Shown: positions 11,901 to 24,487, counted from the stretch's first letter. The stretch: 64,000 nucleotides of DNA from Plutella xylostella (GCF_932276165.1 NC_064009.1:6758001-6822000); one strand, 5' to 3'. Notes: generated by a model from the letters alone, not told the origin. Program-made: numbers and translations.

Positions 11901-14900
11901 ATTCTTGTTGCCGGATAAAAAAGCGATACCTATTTATAGATGTACGTATGGGTCGCGCGTGTGTGTGTGTGTGGACCGTGCGTGTGTGCGTGCACTCATT
12001 TGCAAGCCGTCTCCAGAGATGACGGGCTCCACTTGGTTTTCCGCTTTTATTGTCGTCTTCTTTCCTTGATTGCTGTGTGAGCAAAACATTCGGGATACTC
12101 TCCTTGATCGGAATTGAAGCCCGGATTGGATAGATTGTAATAAACTTGTAAATTGTCTTTGAGCTTTTTCTATCATTCTAATAAAAGCTGGGTAGTAACT
12201 ATTGATTAAATTTACTAATTCAGTCGACGGTCTGTCTGCTTTCCATGAGTTGAAATGAACATAAAATTACAATAATATTCTTGTCAAGAAAACAAGTAAC
12301 AACATCAACGTTGAAATTCAATAGGCAGGTATTTTCCTGCCAGAAGCATTAGGAAGAAAATTTAAAACACCCTCGCGAAGGAGGAAAACTATCTTAAATA
12401 AGTAATCAAGCGTTGCCAGGCGCTGCCGGGCTCTCTGCTCTCACGTATGAACGTAATTATAAAAATTGAAGCCACCCCGTCCCCCGCCCGCCCCCACACT
12501 ACCCCACAGTACCCCACGCCTTGCATTTTTTCGTACATATTAAACCCACCCCCTGGGCACTTCACCCCGCGGCTCCTCTTTTTAATCGATTTTCCCGACA
12601 CAAGGGGTGAGTCGTCTTGGGGTGAATGTAATTTTTTATGCGTTTTTTTCCTCCGAGGACGCCGGAGGTGCCATTACGGCACGGCTTGTTGAGAATATTT
12701 TAATTATAAGGCATTAGCGCGTTTTATGATAGCACTTCGGAGTTTGCGATCGGGAGCCGAAGTAATTAAATATTTGAATGCGGTGAGATTTCCGCGGGGA
12801 CCGTAATGGCGGCGGATCGCGTTAAGATGATGGATATAAAATTCGGCACAATTCCGCGTTAATGGCGCAAGAAGTGGAAGTCCATTTCGTTTTCTTTGTT
12901 ATAAATTAATGCTTAATCGGGGGTTTTTTCGGGTAATTTTTCTTGGCATCAATAGTGTTTCCGGTTGTCGTTGAGGAGGACGGGGCTGATTGATGGCCGA
13001 GTGCGCTCGACGCTGCGATTATCGCGAGTGACACGTCGTTTGTGCCGCTTGTTTGTTCTCTCTGGACGGCAAGAGACTACATACTGCTTGAGGTTTGCTT
13101 TATACTTCGGGACTAAAAAAATTATCTCGATTCCTTGACGCTACCAAAACATTGCACCCCTTGGACAGACTGTCTGTCGAAATCGAACTTGTTTCTCATA
13201 CAACTAAAAACATTTGCACCTACAAATTAACATATTCCTCTCTGTAAGCCTGATTGACATATTCTCCTTAGGCTGAAGAGTCATTCACAGCTCTTCCATT
13301 ACAGCAATCCAGCATCATCACTGGTTTGCATACTGGAACGGCTACTGGACAGTGTCATGTAAATGGAGCATAATGCAGTGACAAGATCTGAAGCCATAGG
13401 TGTCGGGCTCCCGCGTGTAAACTCTCGGATCCGCTTTGTACCCGCTTACTTATCCACGTAATCGAGTTATGACGGCCGACTCCTGGTCTACATGTGTTAG
13501 GGGTTAGTCTTGTTTCACGATATATTTCTCCAAATACTAAATGTTGGAGAACTATAAGGCTACAAGGTACGCTTAAAGCAAAGGCACATATATGACCAAA
13601 TGTAAAATATAATATCACTTTACTTTACCTCTGATAGAATTTCATTAAAAAACCCTGCTTGACTTGGTTAGCAGATTCTAAAAGGACGATTCGAATACCA
13701 ATTCTGATCTTTTATAAATGTACACAGGTATGTATGTACATACCTAATATGATTTATTGGTCCAATTCTAACAAACACTCCAAATAGCACGCGCGCCCAT
13801 AATGACTGGGCTTTCTCCTTTCCCACATTTGTATCTCGGCATCGTCCAGTATTATCGGACAGGCGTATTCCGTAGACGGACAGACATCAATGTCGCTCAC
13901 TTAAGGACCGTAGCAATTAGATGAAGGCAGACACTAACTATCGTGAACCTTGGCTCCCGTGCGCCTGTTGAATATGGACGCAAGGGCCGGTAACGATAAA
14001 CAAATACGTAATTGGGGTTGGCCGGCTATGTTTGTTTGGTTATGTTCTTGTGTCATACTTGTGTAGGAATGTAGTATTTGAGCAAAGTGTACAAACAAGG
14101 CTTTCATCACAATACAAATACAAATGCTTTTAAAATATTAAGGTTTTTATTTATATGTATTATGCTTCATGCAGTAAATCAATTGATCGAAATCAGATTG
14201 TAACTTCAGACGTGATAAAACAGGAGGCGTTTTACTAGAAAACTGTCAGTCGGCCTTCTTATCCGAATTCAATCTCGCCCATCCCTATTCATGGCAGACA
14301 CCAACAAGTGTCAGTGGAGGTCAAGTTCCCAGCGTCTTCTGCTGCCACTCGGATCTAATTAATTAAGTGACATCCATCCTGACCGGTAGATTGATGGACA
14401 AGACTGCACTGCTCAACTGTATCGGTTCATCTTTAGCCAATCAGTGCGCGTCGCCAAGACTGTTCGAGCGATCTACTTTGAATTTAGATTATTCTTTTAA
14501 AAATTCAAAAGTGGAATCTGCAGTCGTCTAATTAATTAATGGGACAGCGTTATTTTCCCAACGGTGCTGCAGCAAGCCAACACAATACGATCGCCGGTCT
14601 AATAATAGCATCGCATAATGAGATGTAAATGAAGAGAGAGAGAAGGAGATAGCCGACGCCGCTCGTGTTATAATAACGCGTAACGACCTACAAGCTGGAT
14701 TAAGAAGCCTTTTGACTTAAACCTGACCAGCGAATATAGTGAACCTACCTATGCGAATTTGCGCAAACGATACTGTGCCATGGCGGCATAATTATAAGGT
14801 TTACTTTAACGCGGTGGTGGCAGCGTCTTGAGAGAGGTGTGTGGTCGGCTTAGCAGCACTATTGTGTGGCTATTTTGAAACTAATTGGCAGAAAGGGTTG

Positions 14901-16277
14901 AGAATTAACGTCAGGGTCTCGCGTGTTGTACCGGGCTTCGTTTGTGATAATAAGTAGTGGGTGTTTATGTTATTTAGCTCAGGTAATGCGGAGCTTGATC
15001 TTTGTCGTAATTTCTGGATTAATTGGCCACACATTAGCTTAATGCTAGCTTCCCACATGTTAAATCCTAATTTCTGGTAATTACTAGATATAATTTGGAA
15101 TTACAAAGCAACCAAACGGTTCTTTGCTATTCTTGAAGCGATCTCCACATTATTAGTGGCTGATTGAAAGCGGCGAAGTTCGCACGACGTTATTCTCTGG
15201 TATAGATCTGGAGATTGCTATCGTTTCGAGATCGATGGACTCCGTAAGGCTTAGCCACAGCGGAGATAGATACATAGCTTGTTGTTCCGACATAATTACA
15301 GTGTGTATCGTGATCTGGAGATAAATTCTGTAATGTAACGTACATACGCGTTTGGGGCTGTTTATTGCCAATTTTATTTTGGATTTAATTAATTAAATAA
15401 TATATTTATTAACTGATGTCAATTACTACTTACATATATGTATATTTATATAAAGAATACTTATTTTAGAATGCATTAACGCCAACTGTAAAGGTACATA
15501 AATAATGCAATATGCAACATTATTCAAGCCGATATACCTCCTTGCAAAGGGATCGTGTTAAAATACATTTAGAAATATCAAATAATACAATCTGCCAAAT
15601 CCCTCTGTGAACGCGCCTTAAAAGAAAACACCCGGCACCCGTACTTATACATACCAGATCTTGGGCGATTCACATCGACCGCGAATGTATTATGCATTCG
15701 TGAATACAGCCGCATTAAGGTTGCGCCTGAATCAATTACAGGACGCGGCAGAGAGGCCTCGTTAGAAACGCATCACGCATTTAGAATCGCCGCCGAATGC
15801 CTTTTAATCTGCTTTTGGACGTAACCATTGTTGGCGGCGCAGTACGGCTTATCGCGAGCGCCGCGAAACAAAAGACCATCAACTAGGAACGGATATTTTA
15901 CACTAATAGGATGTTACCATACACCTTTAGGCATACAAAAAGCTCATCTCACCTGTACTCGTCCCCCAATTTAGCTAAATCCTTATGTCAGCAGAATCGT
16001 TGAGCCGCAGTCGACAGGGGGTTAATAAAACATGCGGCCGAGTACAGGGGTCAGTCCGGCCGGCTCGCTGTTAGTGGATTAACCCCTTTACGGCACGCAG
16101 GGGCGTCGTTGTCGTGTCAATACCTCATGCCATGTGTTCTTCCTGCTTACATTGATAATGAAAAATCATGTCAATTGGATGAAAAACATAATTGGATGTG
16201 AATGCAAGATTTATAGGTTAACTTTTAATTTATACTGCCGATTGCCTCAAATAACAGTTAATATTTGGTTGTTCCAG
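8911..16277. other. long gene-free stretch upstream of the zfh2-like exon
   Basis: No exon is recognisable. The DNA alternates between AT-rich sequence and GC-richer blocks (10.0-11.1, 11.4-11.8, 12.4-13.0 kb) that have open frames in several phases but no domain, no consistent splice borders and low-complexity peptides. It is probably the last intron of the zfh2-like gene. Homeodomain-type TAATTA cores are common here; enhancer content is plausible but not shown. Confidence 0.45.
10056..10077. repeat. (CGG)n microsatellite
   Basis: Six near-perfect CGG units followed by CGGTGG. Confidence 0.85.
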
Positions 16278-16822
16278 GTACGGTGTCCGGGCCGCAGCCG
16301 CAGCCACAGGGTCTGATCGTGGAGACGGGCGCGGGCGCGACCGTGCTGCCGCTGCCGGCCACCACGCTGGAGCAGATCCGGCACATCGCGGCGGCGCCGG
16401 GAGCGTCCGTGCTGCGCCTGCCGCCCGCCGCCGCCGAGCCGCCGCCCGGCGCGCGCGAGGCCGACCTCGACCTGTGCTACGTGTGCAAGCACTGCAAGGT
16501 GGCGTTCCCCGCGCCCGTGCCGCTGCAGGCGCACCAGGCGCGCGCGTGCTACGCGGGGCGCGACGCGGCGCGCGGCCACGTGCGCGTCGTGCAGCCCGCG
16601 CTGGAGTGCCGCGCGTGCCCCGGCCAGCGCTTCCGCTGTGCCGCCGACTACCGCCGCCACGCCGACGCGCACGCGCCGCCCGAGCCGCTGTCCCACCAGA
16701 TGGAGGACGTGGTGAACCAGATCACGCTGCTGGCGGCGCGCGCGGCGCAGGACCCCGCCGAGCCCTTCCCGCCGCCGCCGCGCTTCCCGCCCGACCTGCC
16801 GCTGGCCAGCGCCGGCCACTAG
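16278..16822 (+). CDS. zfh2: zfh2/ZFHX3-4-like zinc-finger homeobox protein, C-terminal exon
   Basis: Terminal coding exon of a large zinc-finger homeobox transcription factor (nuclear, DNA-binding). The acceptor is TTGTTCCAG at 16269-16277. The exon enters with two bases completing a split codon and reads about 180 residues to TAG at 16820-16822. It contains two cysteine/histidine modules. The first has CYVCKHCK, a PLQAH histidine and RACYAG. The second starts LECRAC and ends in RRHADAH. The spacing, including the 'RVVQP' link between modules, matches the C-terminal finger pair of vertebrate ZFHX3/4. An acidic-amphipathic helix (HQMEDVVNQITLLA) and a proline-rich tail follow. GC is far above the surroundings, giving long shadow frames on both strands. 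The homeodomains are not in the window; upstream exons must lie to the left. Confidence 0.8.
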
Positions 16823-17757
16823 ACTACCACGCTATGTATAGTTACTAAACTAGAGCCCCCGCTCTCTCCGTTGTCCGACAACGCAGCAGTTCACTATTAG
16901 CTCTTAACGCTTCGTTTCGTTACTGAACGTCGCCGCAGAAGCGGCACTTTCCTAATTATACTTTTAAAGCTTTGTAGTAGTGTAAGTTAGGTTAATTTAG
17001 TGGCCGACCGTCGTTGTCCCGTTTTATATGTTAGTGTGAGTGGGCTCGTTCCTAGACGGTCGGCCGGGCCGCCGCGCCGCGCACTGGGAGGCGGCCGGCG
17101 GCTCGAGGCCGCGCCAGCCCGCACATCATATCATACGTTAGACCTTATTATATACTGTATCGTCTCGCGGCCCGCGCGGCCGGCGCTACGGCGCACCTAC
17201 CATCAACTCCCAGGAAAGCAAGTTCCTATCTTTATGGCATATAATATTATCGATATTGATAATTACGATTTAATTATTGTTTAAAGCTATGTAATACATA
17301 CATATAATCGTTCTAATTTTAGGCATAGATACGTTCTCGTAAGAAGTTCCTGACGCATCATAAATGTATGGAGATATATATAGTGATATACGTACATATA
17401 TGATTTTTTAAACATGAAGTGGAAGTTAGGTACGTATGTTAGCAGTAGAGCGGTGGTCCCAGCGGCGAGCCGCCCACCCGCTCGGCGCGGCGGTGGCGCT
17501 AGCCCCGCGCCCGCCGCCGCCGCGCGACAACCGCGACACACGGCGACACCGCGTAGGCTTATTGGTAAAAGCTAATTATAATATTATTATATCGTAGCAA
17601 AACTTTTCCAAAACGAACGAACTCGAAACTCGGGCTGCGCGCCAGCGCTCAGCCTACCTCGCATACAAGTGAGTTTATTTTGGAACTAAGTGTGATTCTT
17701 GAATTTTTATTGATATTGTAATGATTAGTAGTGGCATAAGAGAGTGTGAGGCCAGCG

Positions 17758-17840
17758 CTACATGCCGGCCGCGGCTACATGCCGGCCGCGCAACATGCCA
17801 GCCGAGCTACATGCCGGCCGCGCAACATGCCGCCCGCGCC
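17758..17840. repeat. 16-17 bp CATGCC tandem repeat
   Basis: CATGCC recurs at 17761, 17778, 17794, 17810 and 17826 (spacing 17, 16, 16, 16). It is embedded in units close to TACATGCCGGCCGCG. The array lies in the presumed zfh2-like 3'UTR. Confidence 0.75.
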
Positions 17841-18134
17841 GCGCGCTCACCGCGTGTCGCATGTAGTGGATTCATCACTTTACTGTGTGCGTGGAGTCCC
17901 TTATATTTTCGATGGCACAGATCACGTTATTTAACATATTTACATATTTACATTTTATCTAGCGGAGTCTACTACAATATTTTATCTACAAGTGAATCCT
18001 ACTACAACATTGAGTTTGTTTTTGTGAAGTGCAATGTTTTATGCCGCCGGATGCCGGCGGTGCTTGTTATCCTAGTGCCGGGCGCGCGGCCGTGGGCCTC
18101 CCCGTCGCGGGAGATATCACACAGTTACTCCTAC

Positions 18135-18182
18135 CATAGACTAATACGCTAATATAATAAATAATTAGTGTATTAGTCTATG
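18135..18182. repeat. hairpin in presumed 3'UTR
   Basis: CATAGACTAATACGCTAA (18135-18152) pairs with 18165-18182 at 17 of 18 positions around a 12-nt loop. The loop and its flank include the AATAAA at 18156-18161, so the poly(A) signal would be presented in the hairpin loop if this folds in RNA. Confidence 0.55.
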
Positions 18183-18774
18183 CTCCTACATAGTCTATGT
18201 TGCTACACAGCCCACGTTGCGCGTAGCTCGCCGCGCGCCCGCCCCGCGAAGGCGCGCGATACAACATCATTATTTAGTTTACGTTGAAGACGTCTAGTTT
18301 ATATTAATTGAGGTACATAGCTCCTATCGGATAGTTTGTTGGTCGAATGATGTTATGTTCTTAGCTCCACCGCGGTAGTGAGTGTTGGACGGTTAGCGAT
18401 CCATTATCTAGGAGATGTTTATTTTGATCAGTTTGTAATCGGGAGTATGTGTAAGTAAGTATAGTAGTGCGGTGTAGCGCCCGGGCTGCCCCGGGCGAGT
18501 CATGGTTCCTATGTATATTTCAATATTATCGCATCTAGAGTTTCACTATACTTTCCGAATACAAATTTTAATATTTAAGATTAATTCGGATTTGTCTGTT
18601 GTTCCAGCTGCCGTGCTCGCGGGCATGTTGTTTGTTTATTATTGTTTTATATGTTTATATTATTTACTCCTAGTGATTTCTCAGTATACTAATATCAACT
18701 TGAAGTGTCGACTATGTTGTTGGTTGATCCTCACAGTTTAGTCGTAGTGGTTTCATAATCAAGTAGGAAATAAA

Positions 18775-20356
18775 AATGTTTAAGAATAAGTTATAAACAC
18801 GACACTACTCGTAGCACTCAAACTTTGTCTATCATAGTTCCTAATATTGTATGAGAATACATTATAAAAAATATTAACCCTGCACTAGTGAAATTATACC
18901 GTTCCTACTTTTGTAATCTATGAGAATATTATATTTACTTAAACGAACTTTTACTTGTGTTTTAAAAAATCCTAATAAAATTACTAGAAATGTGAAATTT
19001 ATTATTTAATTTTAACTTAGATTATTAAAACCTACACTATTTTAAGTTATCTTTGTGAACCAATAGCTCCTAATTCGTAATGTTTATTATTACTTACATC
19101 TAAATAACCTATGTTATGATAATTTGTTTTACCTCCTACTATGCTAAAGACATTTTATGCAGACCTTTGACATTGAATTTATCATCTATACACTAATCAT
19201 AAATATAATCAATTAAATAAATACATGTCATGAGTTTTATCTACTGGAATTTAACTGTATAACTTAAGTAATATCACTATGAAAAAAATACATTTTAAAG
19301 AATCAAATCTATAAACTTAATAAACAAATGTTAAGAAGGTCTTTATAAAGTGTACTATACTGAGTTTGCTACAGGAAATCTTCCAAAATCAAGATATTCA
19401 AACATAATTAATAAAGAATACATAATGGTTATGTATCTTTCAAAAACAATCATACAGGCGTACTTTATTCATCATCGTACTTTGTAATAAAAATATATGA
19501 TAACTTTACAAAATAATATCTGTGGAGGGATATTCCAGAAGCGAATGCAGTATAGCTTTAGCAGTTCTACTATTTTTGTCAACCCTATATCTTTTCGTAG
19601 CACGCTCGTAGCACTGTCGTAGCACGTGCTACGTCGTAGCGCTACGCCGCCCGGTAGCTCGCAACAGATTCGAATACAATGTCAAGTGTAAATGGTAAAA
19701 ATAAACTCAAAGTTAGTTTATCAGACACTGGAGTTTTATTTATTGTTCCTTATGTAACCTTTTAGCACTATCTTAAACTTTCTTGTACAGAATGTTCTGA
19801 GACACATCATAATTGAAAATACAGGTATTCAAAGGCAGTGGATTATCGCCTAAAGTCACATTAATTTTCATTAATAATGATTGAAAACATTGACTATAAA
19901 AAGTTACGATATATGTTTAGTAAAGTAGCAAAACATAGGTACTCGGAATCAGTGACGAAGAGTCCATACAACACGATTCCCATCGATTTGATATTTAATA
20001 TGTGAATTCAGGATGTCATGACAATTAAGTATATTTTTTACACCGCAAAAAAATATTAATTACCCAATACCTACTTAAATAAATGTTCGCCACTGCTCGG
20101 TAATGAAACCTTAAATTAGGTAGAAACACAATAATTTATATTGGTAAGTACGTATATTTTAAATTAAAGGAAAGATCGAGTTTAAGAAAGGTAAGTGACT
20201 TCATACATATTAAAATTTATTTAAAGAAAATATGATAGGTATTGAACGTAAAATAGAAAATAAAACATCGAAATATAATATATATTCCAGTTTCTGTGTT
20301 GTAACAACCATAATATTATTCTCTAAGGAAATAAAAACTCAACATCCATGATATAC
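18775..20356. other. AT-rich stretch downstream of the zfh2-like gene
   Basis: Very AT-rich, no coding signal, several possible poly(A) signals. A cluster of CGTAGCAC repeats and palindromes (19596-19646) is listed separately. Confidence 0.5.
19596..19646. repeat. CGTAGCAC repeats with nested palindromes
   Basis: CGTAGCAC is repeated three times in about 30 bp. It leads into the perfect 14-bp palindrome GTAGCACGTGCTAC (19619-19632, CACGTG core) and the perfect 12-bp palindrome CGTAGCGCTACG (19635-19646). It is a GC-rich island in very AT-rich DNA. Confidence 0.6.
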
Positions 20357-20358
20357 TA

Positions 20359-20590
20359 CACTCACGGGCAATGAAAAAGTTCCACTCACAAAAAGCCGAT
20401 AACAAACGACCCCAATTTTTTCAAACAATTAATATAAAATTTGGCCAAAATATTACCATTTTACTTGGTAATATCCTGATGCTCCATTAAATGTACTTTA
20501 ATGTTGCAGAAGACGTCATTAAGCTAGCCTTTTCCGTTTTGGAGTAAATTTGTGATTATTTCAGTGGAACCTTTTCATTGCCCGTGAGTG
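20359..20590. mobile_element. Tc1/mariner-type MITE
   Basis: The terminal inverted repeats are 28 bp with one mismatch; they start CACTCACGGGCAATGAAAA and end with the complement. A TA dinucleotide flanks both ends (20357-20358, 20591-20592), the target duplication expected of Tc1/mariner elements. The 232-bp interior has no transposase, so it is non-autonomous. Confidence 0.85.
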
Positions 20591-20592
20591 TA

Positions 20593-23460
20593 TAAGGTAC
20601 TAATGGGACATATATAGGGCCTTACCATAAAAAAAATATACATATGCTAAACGCTGTCTGTTAGCTTTCAAAAATCTTATAAAAGTATCAATTTTTTATT
20701 TAGACACCCATTAACACAGATAGAATTCAAAATTATAATACGATAATTCAGAACAGAACGATGAAAATTTCAAATGGCATACGTTCAAACATCACTATAG
20801 CAAAATGGCAGCTAATGTAGGCACAAGTTAAATGTTTTTATTTTAAAATATTTAGTAAGTAACCAGTTAATTTTCAAGGAAACATCGACTAATAGTTTAC
20901 CTGCCTTTAAGTATATTTATTTTTAATACAATCGTGATCCAAATTTAATCCATAACAAAAAGCATTTGAATCAAGCAGGATCACAGCAAATGGTTCCTGT
21001 AACTAGTTACAAATAGCGCTTTACAGACAGTTTTATCGACTATAAAGAGTACAAACTGTTCCGAAGCGAAGAATCCTCAAGCTTTTACTCACGAATAAAA
21101 CTAATGAAGCGGAATAATAAAATATATTCATTTGACGCGTAAATACCGAACACGCAAAAATAAACGTACCTTGTGTGATTCAGTCACTCCGGAATGTTTG
21201 TCGTCAAAAACGTGGAAAACTAAGTTTGTCTATAAACTGACGAGCGCGACTGCTTCTTCCCTCTTGTACTTGTCACGTCTCTAATCAGACGCTGTTTGAA
21301 CAAAAAAAAATAACCCTTAGCCTACTCGATAGAAGGAACTGTCACACGGCCGGATGCAAAGGGGATCTCACTAAGTTATTGATTATATCGGAATAAGTCG
21401 TTCGCGGGGGTGGCCCCGGACCCCCTAACACCCCTTTCGGTCCAATTCTCCCCCCTCAAGGGGGTAAGGATATATCGGGCGCATTATTTTACATATATGA
21501 GACATTGTTGCAGTGAAGAATTTTTCAAGTGTGGGCGTAGGAAGTCGTGATTGTCGAGAAAAGGGGGTAGTTGTATATAAACTGTACACGTAGCTACCTA
21601 CATGTATTGGATATGTTGTCTGTAGTGCAATATTTTGGTAGAAAGTATTGCAGTGATTTGTTGTATTGAAGTTGTGTTGTTTATTTACGGATTGGCTCGG
21701 GAGGAGGTTTCGTCGGTGCCGTGTTCGTGTGGTAAGTACAGTTTATGCATTTACTGACAATTGATCGTTATTTTATGCTGGTTATATTACTTAATTATGA
21801 CTTGTAAATTATAGAAATATGATAGTACAAACATTTGAAACAATGCGATTGTCGTCCATGAAACCTGAGTTTCAAATACATTACCTAGCTTCATATGGCT
21901 TCATATACCTACAGAATGTTGCAAAAGTGGTATACTAAGCCCAAGGGCTGTGGCTATCCAAATTTTTTCTGAGACTTTAAATAGTTCGTGAAAAAAAAAT
22001 TGCTTCTCCAAAGTTACGTTTTAAGATTTCATAGTAAAACAGTTAGTGACTAACATTTTATTTTTCGACGAATTTCAAAAAGTCGTAGAACATAATTGTT
22101 CAGAATGATTCCCACAGTTTATACAGATTAGGCTTAGATCAGTAATCGTTATTTCTCGTAGTTCTATGTACTCAGGGCAACGAAACAAAACAAAAAGGCT
22201 CGTAAATAGAACGAAGCCCAGCAAAGGCAGAAGATCGTAGGATAATAAAGAAAATACCATCGAATTAGTATTAGGAGGCGTTGCGCTAACTCCGCTATTT
22301 ATTACGGGAAAATTGCTTCGGAGGCCCTAAATCGCGAATGTCTCGGCCGCGATGAGGACATATGAGGGGGTGGAGGCCCGGAGGGGGCTGGGGGGGTGTG
22401 GGGCAACCCTTCACGCATTCGCGCCAAATCCTTAACGCGCGATTTAAAAAAGAAAACTAACGGGTGTGACGTCTGCGGAAGCGGCGGGGGCGGGGGCGGG
22501 GCGGGGCGGGGGCACGATTGAGATGGAAATGCCGATTGTCGGTCGACCGATAGACGCAGTTCCAGCCGATAATAACTCGCTTATAACGACAGGGAGGGAA
22601 TTTTAATGTACCACCATTTTGGCGCAATGCTCAAATTTTACGACCGCCGAGTCATTATGAGGGAAATTATTGGCGCTCTGATTGCTTTAGCTGTGATAAA
22701 TATTCTCAAGTCGGCAATAAGGTGGAACTAATTCGGAGTTAGATTGAAATGGAGCTTACGCAGCGCTCCCCCGCGCCTCCGCTCCAACTTAAATCATAAT
22801 TCCAGTAGACGCCGCTGCGGTTTCAGCTTTACATTCATTTAATTAGTTCCATTACATTTCCCTACCGTCTCGGAGGGCTCTCCTGAGTTTCAGCATAATT
22901 CGCTACTGTATCATCTTTAAACTTGCTTAATTTTTTTAGAGAAACGCCACGGAAAGATATATTACTATTCAACTTACTTAAAACTGGAAGTCCATCAAAA
23001 GTTCTGAACAAAGCTTAAAAGTTAAAAGAAAATATCCTCTCAGGTAAAGTTGGCGCTGAATAGACTAAGTTTTTCCTCCGACTTCGCTCGTCTTACGTGA
23101 TTAATGAGGAACACTTGTTTATTCTTCGTCTTGAATAAAGATTAGGTACATCAAAAGATCGAGGTGACGTATCAAAGTTTGTTTTATTAGTTTAAAGATA
23201 AAAGCTGGTGGAATTGGAGAGCTTTTTAATGATATGGAAACAAGGTTTGGTTTTAGATCGGCACTCAAGGTATTATGGAGTTCGCAGCAGTTTTCGGACG
23301 GCGTTTTATGTAAGTACTGATAAACTACCTTAGAGTTTCAACTTTGTACCGTTATTTCTTATTAAAAGCGATAAGAGTAGGTATGAGCCCTGGTTGACGT
23401 TTTTTATAAATTTAACATATACTATTTCTTCAGTATCACTTTATTAACAAGCATAAGCCT
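20593..23460. other. gene-free stretch with one possible first exon
   Basis: No coding exon recognised. A TATA box followed by a strong splice donor (21574-21737) is listed separately. GC-rich patches at 21.4 and 22.4-22.5 kb (G-runs) carry no product. Confidence 0.45.
21574..21737 (+). promoter_or_regulatory. candidate TATA promoter and non-coding first exon
   Basis: TATATAA at 21574-21580 is followed about 150 bp later by a consensus donor (exon ends at 21731, then GTAAGT). The interval becomes GC-richer towards the donor, like a 5'UTR exon, and has no long open frame. If real it would start a plus-strand transcript downstream of the zfh2-like gene. The donor is clear; the transcript is inferred. 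Confidence 0.25.
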
Positions 23461-24020
23461 AAAAACCGGCCAAGTGCGAGTCGGGCTCGCGCACAAAGGG
23501 TTCCGTAGTTAAATCAACCTATCTCAAAAACTATAAGAGATACTTTGATCAAACCAAAAATCGTTGAAAGAGTTAATTAGCATGCATCACCTCTATTTTT
23601 TTTAGAATTTTATACCCCGTAGTTATAAAAATAGAGGGGGGGGGACATACTTTTTACGACTTTGAGAGCTGATATCTCAAAAACCGTTCACTTTAAGAAA
23701 AATGTTTTTTAGAAAACTTTATATCATTTTAAAAGACCTTTCCATTGATACCCCACACGGGTATGTACATCGAAAAAAAAATTTCATCCCTCAGTTACAT
23801 GTATGGGGGGCCCCACCCCCAATTCTTTTTTTTACTATTTAGTGTCATATTTTTGTAGCGGTTCATACAACACATATTCCCATCAAATTTCATCACTTTA
23901 GTACTTATAGTTTCCGAGTAAATCGGCTGTGACAGACGGACAGACGGACAGACGGACAGACGGACATGACGAAACTATAAGGGTTCCGTTTTTGCCATTT
24001 TGGCTACGGAACCCTAAAAA
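23461..24020 (+). mobile_element. ~560-bp lepidopteran interspersed repeat, copy 1
   Basis: Runs from AAAACCGGCCAAGTGCGAG to GGCTACGGAACCCTAAAAA and is nearly identical to 46819-47380 (about five differences seen). The left part carries GGGTTCCGTAG and the right end CTACGGAACCC, which are inverted copies. An (ACAGACGG)n run at ~23936-23966 precedes the right end. The first 45 bp resemble Pol III A- and B-box spacing (GGCCAAGTGCG, then GGGTTCCG), so a SINE-like origin is possible. No target duplication is certain and no protein is encoded. This is a common repeat in moth and butterfly genomes. Confidence 0.75.
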
Positions 24021-24354
24021 CTACTTGTAGCTGATGTTAATGTATTAATAGGTTTCATATAACATTATGGTCGTAATCTATTGCTGAATCCTTCTAAAAA
24101 GCCTGTTACTATGTAGTTACAAATAAATATATACTTTATAAACATTACTTATTAACATGCAACACGATTTATAAAAACACAAACTTCCTTGAATAGAAAC
24201 TCACAGAACTGTAAACAACTGTACCTAATAGCGCCCATACAGTCGCCGGCCGTAACCCCACTAGCCACGTCCAATAGGGTTGTGCATTTGTGCCGGTACA
24301 AATTGCTCGTCCGCTGTTTATCTGCGAGCACGATGTAGCCTGGAGCCCCCTGTA

Positions 24355-24487
24355 CCGGTGGGGTTACTCTATACTCTGGCTAAAAACGAACAAGAGCTAT
24401 CGTGCTATCGGCACGGTTAATACAACGAGATACTCACGTAGCACCACTCCGAAACTTAATTTTTGTCTAAGAGAGTGACCCCACCGG
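24355..24487. mobile_element. MITE with CCGGTGGGGT inverted ends (copy 2 of family)
   Basis: The left end CCGGTGGGGTTACTC and right end GAGTGACCCCACCGG are inverted with one mismatch, flanked by TA on each side (24353-24354, 24488-24489). The interior shares several blocks with the element at 968-1127. Non-coding, 133 bp. Confidence 0.65.

Larger units (their letters stand above)
16823..18774 (+). other. probable 3'UTR of the zfh2-like gene
   Basis: This follows the stop codon and has no further coding signal. It mixes GC-rich islands (17.04-17.20, 17.45-17.56, 17.75-17.86, 18.20-18.26 kb) with AT-rich DNA. AATAAA signals occur at 18156-18161 and 18769-18774, with further ones near 18974, 19216 and 19319, so the true end could be anywhere from about 18.2 to 19.4 kb. 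Open frames in the GC islands look compositional. Confidence 0.45.

Noticed and set aside
23936..23966. CRISPR-like short repeats (ACAGACGG)n
   Set aside because: Simple microsatellite inside an interspersed repeat; no spacers, eukaryotic context.
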